Origin: Bradyrhizobium sp.
GTDB lineage: Bacteria; Pseudomonadota; Alphaproteobacteria; Rhizobiales; Xanthobacteraceae
Direction of reading: 5' to 3'
NCBI RefSeq assembly: GCF_004799445.1
Contig: NZ_SSNA01000229.1
Coordinates: forward strand, 1 to 50,430
Length of the DNA: 50,430 nt
The notes under the pieces are model-generated. The model searched no databases. It was not told the DNA's origin and saw nothing but the letters and a program-made list of their open reading frames with translations. The position numbers and the translations under genes are program-made. This document shows, one piece after another, positions 15,739-23,427 of the stretch; position 1 is the first letter of the stretch; each line of letters begins with the position of its first letter.

Positions 15739-16254
15739 TCAGGACGATGGCCGCTTCTTGAGTCGGGCGCGCTTCGGCAACAGCGCCGGCCATTGCACGA
15801 TGTGGTCTTCGAGGTCGGCATCGGCGATCTCGTTCTCGGTTCCCTGCACCCGCCCGCGCACCGAGACGCCAGCTTCGTGAACGGTGTTGGGGTCGCCTGA
15901 AATCAGCGGGTGCCACCAATAGAGGTCGCGGCCTTCGGCTACCAGCTTGTAACCGCAACTGGGCGGCAGCCAGTTCAGGGTGCGGACATTTTCCGGCGTG
16001 AGCCTGACGCAATCCGGAACCCGGTCGGAGCGATTAGTGTAATCCTTGCAGGCGCATAGCCCGGCATCCAAAAGCTTGCAGGAAACGTGGGTGAAATAGA
16101 TCTTGCCGGTATCCTCGTCCTCAAGCTTCTCCAGGCAGCAGCGCGCGCAGCCGTCGCACAGGCTTTCCCATTCGACGCTGGACATCTCCTCCAACGTCTT
16201 GGTTTTCCAGAAGAAACCCTCCTGGCCGGAGGACGGCTTGGGCTTGGCGGTCAT
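15739..16254 (-). CDS. YcgN/UPF0260 family cysteine cluster protein
   Basis: A 171-residue soluble protein rich in cysteines, with a CDGCARCCLEKLED motif followed by VSCKLLDAGLCACKDY and VPDCVRL. This arrangement is the UPF0260/YkgJ-like cysteine cluster, which probably binds zinc or an iron-sulfur cluster. The N-terminus FFWKTKTLEEMSSVEWESLC is characteristic of YcgN. AGGGA lies just before the ATG at 16254. The biochemical role of the family is not established. It is divergent from the penicillin-binding protein gene. Confidence 0.92.
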   Translation of the reverse strand: MTAKPKPSSGQEGFFWKTKTLEEMSSVEWESLCDGCARCCLEKLEDEDTGKIYFTHVSCKLLDAGLCACKDYTNRSDRVPDCVRLTPENVRTLNWLPPSCGYKLVAEGRDLYWWHPLISGDPNTVHEAGVSVRGRVQGTENEIADADLEDHIVQWPALLPKRARLKKRPSS

Positions 16255-16538
16255 GAGTCCCTAGGGGTTTCCGGACGGTGGCTCGGGCCCCTTCTAGGGG
16301 CTGCGACAGCACCGGCGCAAGCAAGATGGTCCGGCGCTGCCGAAAAGGCCGGGACAACGTTATCCCTGCCGGCTGAAATCGTGAGCCCGACCATTGGTTT
16401 ATGGCCCCCGCTCGGTTAGACAGGGATAGAGTCCCCAGGAGCGCAAATGCGCCTTGGGTTTGCCGCAACATTCGCGCAAGACGTCTCGACGGCCCCAATG
16501 CTTAGAGCGCTGCGAACTGACCAAGGGTCCGGGCATTA

Positions 16539-18809
16539 GTGCGCAAGATCGTGCCAAAGGAATGGACCAAGAAAATCCGGCACTGGATGCTGGATCTCGA
16601 CGCGCGCATCGATTCCACGCTGTTTTCGTCGGGCAAAGGCGCGCGCGAGCTTTACGAGCGCTACTCGACCTTCATGGACCGGTTTTATGTCGGCCGCTGG
16701 AAACGCTGGGTCTTCATCGAGCCCTTGTCGGAAGCCGCCACCATCGGGCTCGGCGGGCTGATCCTGATGCTGGCGCTGGCGGTGCCGGCGTTTCGCGAAA
16801 CCGCCGACGACGACTGGCTGAAGAAATCCGATCTCGCGGTCACCTTCCTCGACCGCTACGGCAATCCGATCGGCAGCCGGGGCATAAAGCACAATGATTC
16901 GATTCCGTTGGAGGATTTTCCTGACAATCTGATCAAGGCAACGCTGGCGACCGAGGACCGGCGCTTCTACGACCATTTCGGCATCGACATCGCCGGCACC
17001 GCGCGCGCGCTGTTGACCAATGCGCAGGCCGGTGGCGTCCGGCAGGGCGGTTCGTCGATCACCCAGCAGCTTGCCAAGAACCTGTTCCTGAGCAACGAGC
17101 GCACCATCGAGCGCAAGGTCAATGAGGCGTTTCTCGCGGTCTGGCTGGAGACCCGGCTCTCCAAGAACGAAATTCTCAAGCTCTATCTCGATCGCGCCTA
17201 TATGGGCGGCGGCACGTTCGGCGTCGACGGCGCGGCGCATTTCTATTTCAACAAGTCGGCGCGCGACGTCAATCTCGCGGAGGCCGCGATGCTCGCAGGG
17301 TTGTTCAAGGCGCCGACCAAATATGCGCCCCACATCAACCTGCCCGCCGCGCGTGCCCGCGCCAACGTGGTGCTGGATAACCTCGTCGACGCCGGCTTCA
17401 TGACCGAAGGCCAGGTGTTCGGCGCGCGGCGCAACCCGGCCACCGCGGTTGACCGCCGCGACGAGAACTCGCCGAACTATTATCTCGACTGGGCGTTCGA
17501 CGAGATGCGCAAGCTGGTCGATACATTTCCGAAATCCTATAATGAGCGCGTCTTCGTCGTTCGGACCGCGATCGACATGAACGTGCAGCGCGGCGCGGAA
17601 GACGCCATCGAGAACCAGTTGCGCCAGTTCGGCCGGGACTATCACGCGACCCAGGCCGCCACCGTGGTCGCCGATCTCGACGGCGGCGTGCGCGCGATGG
17701 TCGGAGGCCGCGACTACGGCGCCAGCCAGTTCAACCGCGCCACCGACGCCTACCGGCAGCCCGGTTCGTCGTTCAAGCCGTACGTCTATACCACCGCCCT
17801 GCTCAACGGCTTCAAGCCGACCTCGATCATCGTCGACGGCCCGGTCTGCATCGGCAACTGGTGCCCGCAGAACTACGGCCACTCCTATTCCGGCGCGGTG
17901 ACCCTGACCCAGGCGATCACCCGCTCGATCAACGTCGTTCCGGTGAAGCTGTCGATCGCGCTCGGCGGCAAGTCGCCCAATCCGGCCAAGGCCGGCCGCG
18001 CCAAGATCGTCGAGGTCGCGCGCCGCTTCGGCATCAAGGCGCCGCTGCCGGACACGCCCTCACTGCCGATCGGCGCCGACGAGGTCACGGTGCTCGAGCA
18101 TGCGGTGGCTTATGCGACCTTCCCCAACAAGGGCAAGTCGGTCACCCCGCACGCGGTACTGGAAGTTCGTACCGGCGCCGGCGATCTGGTCTGGCGTTTC
18201 GATCGCGACGGCAAGAAGCCGCTGCAGGCCATACCGGCATCGGTTGCCGCCGATATGGCGGGAATGATGAGCCATGTCGTCAGCGAAGGCACCGCGCGGC
18301 GCGCGGCGCTCGACGGCATTCCGACCGCGGGCAAGACCGGCACCACCAATGCCTATCGTGACGCGTGGTTCGTCGGCTATACCGGCAACTTCACCTGTGC
18401 CGTCTGGTACGGCAATGACGATTACTCCGCGACCAACCGCATGACCGGCGGCTCGCTGCCGGCGCAGACCTGGCACGACATCATGGTCGCCGCCCATCAG
18501 GGCGTCGAGATCAAGGAGATTCCGGGCATCGGGATGGGCACGAAATTGCCCGCGCCTGCCGCCTCCGCGTTCATGGCGGCCAACGGCGCGCCGAAGCCCG
18601 CGGAGATCAAGCCGCCGCCGCCGATCCTCACCAAACGCGGTGCGGACATCCTGGTGCATGTCGAGAAATTGCTCGACGACGCGGCCAGGACCGCCGGCGA
18701 CCCGACAAAGCCGGTCAAGCCGGTGTCCTCCAACGCCCCGGCGTTTAACGACAGCTTTGCCGCGGCAGCGCCCGCCAATCCGGCTCCGCCCGCAGCGCGC
18801 AAGAACTAA
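16539..18809 (+). CDS. Class A penicillin-binding protein (transglycosylase/transpeptidase)
   Basis: A 756-residue bifunctional peptidoglycan synthase. One membrane anchor (about residues 68-88, GLGGLILMLALAVPAF) follows a cytoplasmic segment of about 65 residues. The GT51 domain has the catalytic motif ATEDRRFYDHFGID and QGGSSITQQLAKNLFLS. The transpeptidase domain has S410xxK413 (SSFK), the SIN triad (TRSINVVP) and KTGT (TAGKTGTTNAYRDAWFVGYT). The C-terminus is a proline/alanine-rich tail. GT51 polymerises lipid II in the periplasm and the transpeptidase crosslinks it. The start is GTG at 16539; in-frame GTG at 16551 is possible. The DUF1214 gene begins 2 bases after its stop, so they are co-transcribed. 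Confidence 0.95.
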   Translation: MRKIVPKEWTKKIRHWMLDLDARIDSTLFSSGKGARELYERYSTFMDRFYVGRWKRWVFIEPLSEAATIGLGGLILMLALAVPAFRETADDDWLKKSDLAVTFLDRYGNPIGSRGIKHNDSIPLEDFPDNLIKATLATEDRRFYDHFGIDIAGTARALLTNAQAGGVRQGGSSITQQLAKNLFLSNERTIERKVNEAFLAVWLETRLSKNEILKLYLDRAYMGGGTFGVDGAAHFYFNKSARDVNLAEAAMLAGLFKAPTKYAPHINLPAARARANVVLDNLVDAGFMTEGQVFGARRNPATAVDRRDENSPNYYLDWAFDEMRKLVDTFPKSYNERVFVVRTAIDMNVQRGAEDAIENQLRQFGRDYHATQAATVVADLDGGVRAMVGGRDYGASQFNRATDAYRQPGSSFKPYVYTTALLNGFKPTSIIVDGPVCIGNWCPQNYGHSYSGAVTLTQAITRSINVVPVKLSIALGGKSPNPAKAGRAKIVEVARRFGIKAPLPDTPSLPIGADEVTVLEHAVAYATFPNKGKSVTPHAVLEVRTGAGDLVWRFDRDGKKPLQAIPASVAADMAGMMSHVVSEGTARRAALDGIPTAGKTGTTNAYRDAWFVGYTGNFTCAVWYGNDDYSATNRMTGGSLPAQTWHDIMVAAHQGVEIKEIPGIGMGTKLPAPAASAFMAANGAPKPAEIKPPPPILTKRGADILVHVEKLLDDAARTAGDPTKPVKPVSSNAPAFNDSFAAAAPANPAPPAARKN

Positions 18810-18811
18810 TC

Positions 18812-19390
18812 GTGCGGCTGATCTTCATCACCTTGCTGGCGCTGATCCTCGCCACCGTCGTCGGCCTCGGCGCGACGTGGATGACGGCGACGCGCGGCAC
18901 CGATCTCGGCACCCTCACGATCGGGGCCTGGACCGCCCGGCCCAAGACCGGCACCGCCGACGTCGATCCCTACTCACGCGCATCGATTGCCCGCAGTGGC
19001 GAACTCCCGGTCGGCACCGGTGACGGCGTGGCGTTCTCGGCAACGACGGACGACCGCAAGCGGCCGCTCGATGGCCGCTGCGACGTGGTCGTGAGCGGCG
19101 TGACGCCGGCGGCACGATTCTGGACCCTGACGCTGTACGATTCCAAAGGCCGCCTCGTCGCCAATGCGCTGCAGCGCTACGGCTTCACCAGCCAGGAGAT
19201 CATCCGCGGCGCGGACGGCGCGTTCGAGGTGCGGGTGGCGTCGCGATCGCGCGCGGGAAATTGGCTGCCGACCGGCGGGATCGAGCGTTATGCGCTGGTG
19301 CTTCGGCTTTACGATACGCCGGTCGGCGTGGCGACGCGGACCCAGCGCGACGCGCCGATGCCGTCGATCGCGACCATGGGGTGCCCATGA
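18812..19390 (+). CDS. DUF1214 domain protein, membrane anchored
   Basis: A 192-residue protein starting with GTG two bases after the PBP stop. An N-terminal hydrophobic helix (LIFITLLALILATVVGLGAT) anchors it to the membrane or acts as a signal; the rest is a beta-rich DUF1214 domain (ARFWTLTLYDSKGRLVANAL, NWLPTGGIERYALVLRLYDT). In many bacteria DUF1254 and DUF1214 occur in one protein of about 450 residues; here they are separate neighbouring genes. The stop overlaps the ATG of the DUF1254 gene (ATGA). Function is unknown; linkage to a PBP suggests an envelope role. Confidence 0.85.
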   Translation: MRLIFITLLALILATVVGLGATWMTATRGTDLGTLTIGAWTARPKTGTADVDPYSRASIARSGELPVGTGDGVAFSATTDDRKRPLDGRCDVVVSGVTPAARFWTLTLYDSKGRLVANALQRYGFTSQEIIRGADGAFEVRVASRSRAGNWLPTGGIERYALVLRLYDTPVGVATRTQRDAPMPSIATMGCP

Positions 19391-19953
19391 TTCGCCTGTT
19401 GTTCACGATCGTCGCAGGCGTGCTGCTCGGCGCCATCGTGCATCTTGTCAGCGTGCTGGCATTGCCGCGCATTGCGACCCAGGACGCCTATTCGCGTCTC
19501 GCGCCGATCACGAGGCTGAACGCCGTGACGCCCTTGCCGCTGCCGGACCCGAACAACGCGCCGCTGCCGTTCATGGATCCGGCGTTCGCCGTCGCGGTCT
19601 GCCGTTACGACCTGTCCGGTGGACCGATCAAGCTCGCCGTCCCCGTCAGCCAAGCCTATACGTCGGTGTCGTTCTACACCCGCAATGAAGTCGCCTATTA
19701 CGCCATCAACGACCGGTCCGCCGGACGCAAGGTGATCGAGCTCGATCTGATGACCGAGGCTCAACACGCCGAATTGCCCGAGGAAGAGGATGTAACCGCG
19801 GCCGACCGGCTGATCATCGATTCTCCAACCACGGCCGGATTGATCGTGATGAAGGCGCTGGCGCCGGAACCCGGCTTGATGCCGCAGGCCCAGGCTTCTC
19901 TGGCCGCGTCGAGCTGCAAGGTGCAGACCGAACCGACGCCTGCGAGGCGCTAA
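19387..19953 (+). CDS. DUF1254 domain protein, membrane anchored
   Basis: A 188-residue protein beginning MIRLLFTIVAGVLLGAIVHL, an N-terminal membrane helix, followed by a DUF1254-like domain (DAYSRLAPITRLNAVTPLPL, then AVCRYDLSGGPIKLAVPVSQ and TSVSFYTRNEVAYYAINDRS). Translation is coupled to the DUF1214 gene by an ATGA overlap, which fixes the start at 19387, not the upstream in-frame codon at 19261. The two probably form a complex equivalent to the fused protein of other bacteria. It is convergent with the lipoprotein gene, 27 bases away. Confidence 0.82.
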   Translation: MIRLLFTIVAGVLLGAIVHLVSVLALPRIATQDAYSRLAPITRLNAVTPLPLPDPNNAPLPFMDPAFAVAVCRYDLSGGPIKLAVPVSQAYTSVSFYTRNEVAYYAINDRSAGRKVIELDLMTEAQHAELPEEEDVTAADRLIIDSPTTAGLIVMKALAPEPGLMPQAQASLAASSCKVQTEPTPARR

Positions 19954-19980
19954 ACGCTCCCCAATCCTTTTCGAAGATCT

Positions 19981-20760
19981 TCAGCCGCGCGTGCTGAGCG
20001 CACGCCCGATGACGGGCTGCGCCGCCACCGGCGGGTTGGCGGTCTGGGCGGCGAGTTCGCCGATCAATCGATCGGCGTCGGCCGCCATATTGTCCGGGGC
20101 CTGGATCACCAGCCGTTCCAGCGCCCAGCGATACGAGGAAATTCTTCGCTCCAGGCATTGCTGTACCCACTGCACGATCAGGGTATTCTCTTCCATGCGG
20201 GCCACCGCGTCGGCGCGTTCGCGCGGCGACAATTGCGAAACATGCGCCAGGCTGGCGTTGCGTTTCCTGTCGAGATCGAGCACGCGGATGGCACTGGCGA
20301 AGAACGGCTCGAAGCGGGTAATGTCGTCGCGCACATCATCGATCAGCTGCGAATAGCGCGACGCATGCGAACGGTGCGGCTCGTCGATCAGCATACGCCC
20401 ATAGGCGGTGCGATCGAACACCGCCTTCTGCCGCCATGGTGACGGCAGCGCCGCGTAATCGCCGAACACGCTCTTCCAGGCGGGACGCGAATGCGGCGGC
20501 TCGATCAGGGGATAGGCCAGATCGCGAAGCTGCCGCTCGCCGTCTGTGAGCTGGAATTGCGACGCATGCAGGCCGACGCTTGCCGTTGCCTCGCCGCCGA
20601 TCCAGCGATGCATATCGTCGTTGAGGAAATCCTGGCGGGTGCGGCCGAAATCGCCGCCGCTGCACCCTGCGAGCGCCAGGCTGATCGCGAGCAGCGTCAG
20701 CACCGATGCAAAACTGCAAGCCCGCGACCTGATCCGGATCGGAAGATACGTCTCCGGCAT
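19981..20760 (-). CDS. Probable lipoprotein, unknown function
   Basis: A 259-residue protein with a lipoprotein signal: a positively charged N-terminus (RIRSRACS), a hydrophobic core and a lipobox LAGC with the acceptor at C33, followed by SGG. The mature part is helical and charged (YSQLIDDVRDDITRFEPFFA, RADAVARMEENTLIVQWVQQ). I do not recognise the family. ATG 20760 is chosen because it places the signal peptide at the N-terminus; a frame extension to 20844 would bury it. It follows a small gene by 16 bases, so the two are likely one operon read from the CtrA-like promoter near 21050. Confidence 0.8.
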   Translation of the reverse strand: MPETYLPIRIRSRACSFASVLTLLAISLALAGCSGGDFGRTRQDFLNDDMHRWIGGEATASVGLHASQFQLTDGERQLRDLAYPLIEPPHSRPAWKSVFGDYAALPSPWRQKAVFDRTAYGRMLIDEPHRSHASRYSQLIDDVRDDITRFEPFFASAIRVLDLDRKRNASLAHVSQLSPRERADAVARMEENTLIVQWVQQCLERRISSYRWALERLVIQAPDNMAADADRLIGELAAQTANPPVAAQPVIGRALSTRG

Positions 20761-20776
20761 ATCGAATGTCCGAATG

Positions 20777-20974
20777 TCAGCGCCTGCGGCGACGGCGACC
20801 GGGGGCGGTGCCTTCTTCCGGCCCGCGACCGCCGCTGGTTTCATCGGGTTCGCGTTCGATCCGGACGACGGGAAGGATCAGGATCGTCCCCATCCCTTCG
20901 CGCGGGGCGCCATCCATGGTTGAGCCCGGCCGCCGCGATGCCGCATCTGCCGGAAATTCAATGATGGTGCCCAT
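20777..20974 (-). CDS. Small hypothetical protein with C-terminal arginine run
   Basis: A 65-residue protein beginning MGTIIEFPADAASRRP and ending in a run of six arginines. The MGTIIEFP opening resembles short rhizobial proteins I have seen annotated as hypothetical, but I cannot name a family. No membrane segment. The ribosome site is weak (AGAGAG before the ATG). It is the first gene of a probable two-gene operon with the lipoprotein and lies about 70 bases downstream of a perfect TTAA-N7-TTAA site, which supports it as a real transcribed gene. The arginine tail could bind nucleic acid. Confidence 0.5.
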   Translation of the reverse strand: MGTIIEFPADAASRRPGSTMDGAPREGMGTILILPVVRIEREPDETSGGRGPEEGTAPGRRRRRR

Positions 20975-21045
20975 TTAAAACTCTCTCTGGTTGCCGCTCC
21001 GACGCGATTTGCCGGCGACAGGCCATCATTAAGAACAGGACGTGG

Positions 21046-21060
21046 TTAACGGCATCTTAA
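21046..21060 (-). promoter_or_regulatory. CtrA-type box (TTAA-N7-TTAA) upstream of the lipoprotein operon
   Basis: TTAA-CGGCATC-TTAA is an exact match to the CtrA consensus spacing of alphaproteobacteria. It lies 72 bases before the start of the 65-residue protein gene on the minus strand; the only other neighbour is the end of the crotonase gene, so the small gene and lipoprotein are the natural targets. Confidence 0.6.
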
Positions 21061-21242
21061 TTTTGCGCGGCGATCGGATTGGCGTTCGCACTGGAAATAT
21101 GGACGTGCGGTGCGCCGGCGCCCGCGACCGGCGCCATTCAGTTGAGCGAAGCCTGCGAAGCATTGAGCCGTCGCGACCCACAACCTGACGCCAGATCTGG
21201 TTGGTACCTTCCCTTATCTGCGTAATCTTCGCGGCGCCTGAT

Positions 21243-22058
21243 TTAGAATGGGCTTTGTTTGGGAAAAGCCGGCTGGCGCTTTTCGAGGTGCGAGGCGAGC
21301 CCTTCCTTCACCTCGGGACCATCGAAACCCAGAAACTCCATCGCGAGAGACGCGTCGAACGTCGGCCCCGCCTGGCGCAACCAGTTATTCAGCGCATATT
21401 TCGTCCACTTGATGGCGCCTTGAGCGCCGTTCGCAAGCCGGGTTGCGATCTCGACCGCGCGTTGATCGAGCGCATCGTCGTCAAGGGCCTCGGTAATCAA
21501 TCCGATCCGCTCGGCCTCGGCGCCCAACAGGGTATCGCAGGTCAGAAGATAATATTTCGCCTTGGCCATGCCGCAGAGGAGAGGCCAGATCATCGCAGCA
21601 TGATCGCCGGCCGCCACGCCCAGTCGGGTGTGACCATCCAGTATTCGGCAATCCCGCGTCGCAAGCGAAACGTCCGCCAATATCCCGCAGACCAGTCCCG
21701 CACCGACCGCGACGCCGCGCATGGCGCTGATCACAGGCTTGGAGCAGTTGATGCAATTGTAGACGAGGTCGCGCGCTTCCTTCCATCCGCTGACGCGAGC
21801 CTCGAAACTGTCGATCTGCGCCCGGACCAGCGAGAAGTCGCCCCCGGCCGAAAAGTACCGGCCTGCTCCGGTGATGATCACGGCGTTCGCTTCGGGATCG
21901 GCGTCGACATCGCGCCATACCCCCGCCAGTTCGCGGTGCATCACCGCATCGGCCGTATTCATTTTTCCGTTGTTCATCGTGATGCGAACAACGCGTGGCG
22001 CCGGATAGTCGAACTGGAGACGTTGATAGGCTGAATATCGCTGCGTGGCTTGCTGCAT
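21243..22058 (-). CDS. Crotonase (enoyl-CoA hydratase/isomerase) superfamily protein
   Basis: A 271-residue crotonase-fold protein. The two oxyanion-hole regions are visible as ITGAGRYFSAGGDFSLV and MRGVAVGAGLVCGILADVSL. The positions of the two catalytic glutamates of classic enoyl-CoA hydratase appear replaced (GAGLV and GVAAGDHA), so it may be an isomerase, hydrolase or lyase and not a hydratase. I chose ATG 22058 (MQQATQRYSAYQ), which has GGAGG upstream; the longer open frame to 22292 runs across the divergent promoter region and into the neighbouring gene. It is divergent from the solute-binding protein gene and belongs to the same IclR-linked catabolic cluster. Confidence 0.9.
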   Translation of the reverse strand: MQQATQRYSAYQRLQFDYPAPRVVRITMNNGKMNTADAVMHRELAGVWRDVDADPEANAVIITGAGRYFSAGGDFSLVRAQIDSFEARVSGWKEARDLVYNCINCSKPVISAMRGVAVGAGLVCGILADVSLATRDCRILDGHTRLGVAAGDHAAMIWPLLCGMAKAKYYLLTCDTLLGAEAERIGLITEALDDDALDQRAVEIATRLANGAQGAIKWTKYALNNWLRQAGPTFDASLAMEFLGFDGPEVKEGLASHLEKRQPAFPKQSPF

Positions 22059-22188
22059 TGGCGTGGGCCTCCCTGTCCCGAACGGCCCGGACACCTTGTC
22101 ACGGTTCCTCGGCCGAGTATTCACAATCCCGAATAGTATGCTACCATCTGAATATAAATAAAAACGAATTTGTACACGGGAGGACGAA

Positions 22189-23376
22189 ATGCGCAGGACG
22201 GCGATAGCCCTGCTTGGGGCGGTCTCGATAGTTTGCTGCCCCCAAACCGCAGGCGCCGATTCATCGATCAAAATTGGCGTTCTGTCGGACATGTCGTCAG
22301 TCTATGCAGACTATGGCGGCGCGGGTTCCGTCCTGGCTGCAAAGATGGCGATCGCGGATAGCGGAATGACAGATCGGGTCGAGCTTTTGTCCGCGGACAC
22401 CCAGAACAAAGCCGACATTGGATTGGCGATCGCGCAGCAATGGTTCGATCAGGGGGTCGGCGCCATCTTCGACGTGCCGAATTCGAGTGTTGCCCTTGCC
22501 GTGAACAGCGCCGCCGGCCGCGCGCACAAGCTGGTGTTCTTTAGCACCACGATCAATGACAGGCTCAGCGAGCAGGAATGCAACGGCTACGGCCTTTCAT
22601 GGGTGTGGGACACCTATTCGGTCGGGCGCGCGGAAGCCGCCGCACTGATGCGCGAGGGCAAGGACACCTGGTTCATCATCACGCCGGACGGCGCCGCCGG
22701 CGCTGCGCTCGAGCAGACGGCTCGCGAGGCCGCGGAGGCAAACGGAGCCAAGGTCGTCGGCGCCGTGCACCACCCGACCAACAATGCCGACTTTGCATCA
22801 TACCTGCTGCAAGCGCGTTCCAGCCACGCCAAAGCCGTGTTATTTGGCTCCGGCGGAGCCGATCTGGTGAACGCGCTGAAGCAGGCGAGAGAATTTGGGC
22901 TGCCGCAGGAAGGCATTGCCATCGGCACGATGTACGCGATCAACACCGACGTGCATTCGCTCGGTCTTGAAGCCATGCAAGGCATGACGGTCGTGACTGC
23001 CTTCGATTGGAATCGCAACGACCAAACCAGGGCGTTTGGAGAGCGCTTCTTCGCCACGCACAAGAAGATGCCTACCATGTTTCAGGCGGGCGTCTATTCC
23101 GCGGTGCTGCAATATCTGTCCGCCATAAAAGCCACCAATAGCACGGATGCCGACAAGGTTCGCGCTTATTTGCTATCGACCCCGATGAGCGATGTGTTCC
23201 TGCAAAACGGCAAACTTCTTCCAAACGGCCGAATGCTGCATGACATGTTCCTCGCGCGCATCAAGTCTCCCGCGCAATCGAAAGGCGCCTGGGATTTCTT
23301 TGAATTCGTCGGCGAGGTGCCAGGAGCCGATGCGTTCCGCAAGTTGTCGGAAAGCAAATGTCCGCTGACGAAATAG
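22189..23376 (+). CDS. ABC transporter substrate-binding protein (branched-chain amino acid type)
   Basis: A 395-residue periplasmic protein with a signal peptide (about 1-23, ending TAGA-DSS) and the LivK-like type I fold: SSIKIGVLSDMSSVYADYGG, then WFDQGVGAIFDVPNSSVALA and TMFQAGVYSAVLQYLSAIKA. This subclass often binds aromatic or dicarboxylic acids and not amino acids. GGGAGG lies before the ATG. No permease or ATPase gene accompanies it, so it is either orphaned or shares a transporter encoded elsewhere. It heads a probable operon with the acyl-CoA synthetase 51 bases downstream. Confidence 0.93.
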   Translation: MRRTAIALLGAVSIVCCPQTAGADSSIKIGVLSDMSSVYADYGGAGSVLAAKMAIADSGMTDRVELLSADTQNKADIGLAIAQQWFDQGVGAIFDVPNSSVALAVNSAAGRAHKLVFFSTTINDRLSEQECNGYGLSWVWDTYSVGRAEAAALMREGKDTWFIITPDGAAGAALEQTAREAAEANGAKVVGAVHHPTNNADFASYLLQARSSHAKAVLFGSGGADLVNALKQAREFGLPQEGIAIGTMYAINTDVHSLGLEAMQGMTVVTAFDWNRNDQTRAFGERFFATHKKMPTMFQAGVYSAVLQYLSAIKATNSTDADKVRAYLLSTPMSDVFLQNGKLLPNGRMLHDMFLARIKSPAQSKGAWDFFEFVGEVPGADAFRKLSESKCPLTK

Positions 23377-23427
23377 CCGCGATGCGGCGTGCGGTTTGGA
23401 CCTCGATTTCGGAAACTGGAATAACGC

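Noticed and set aside
20491..20964. Plus-strand frames antisense to the lipoprotein and small protein genes
   Set aside because: The minus strand has a lipobox and a continuous two-gene order; the plus frames lack structure.
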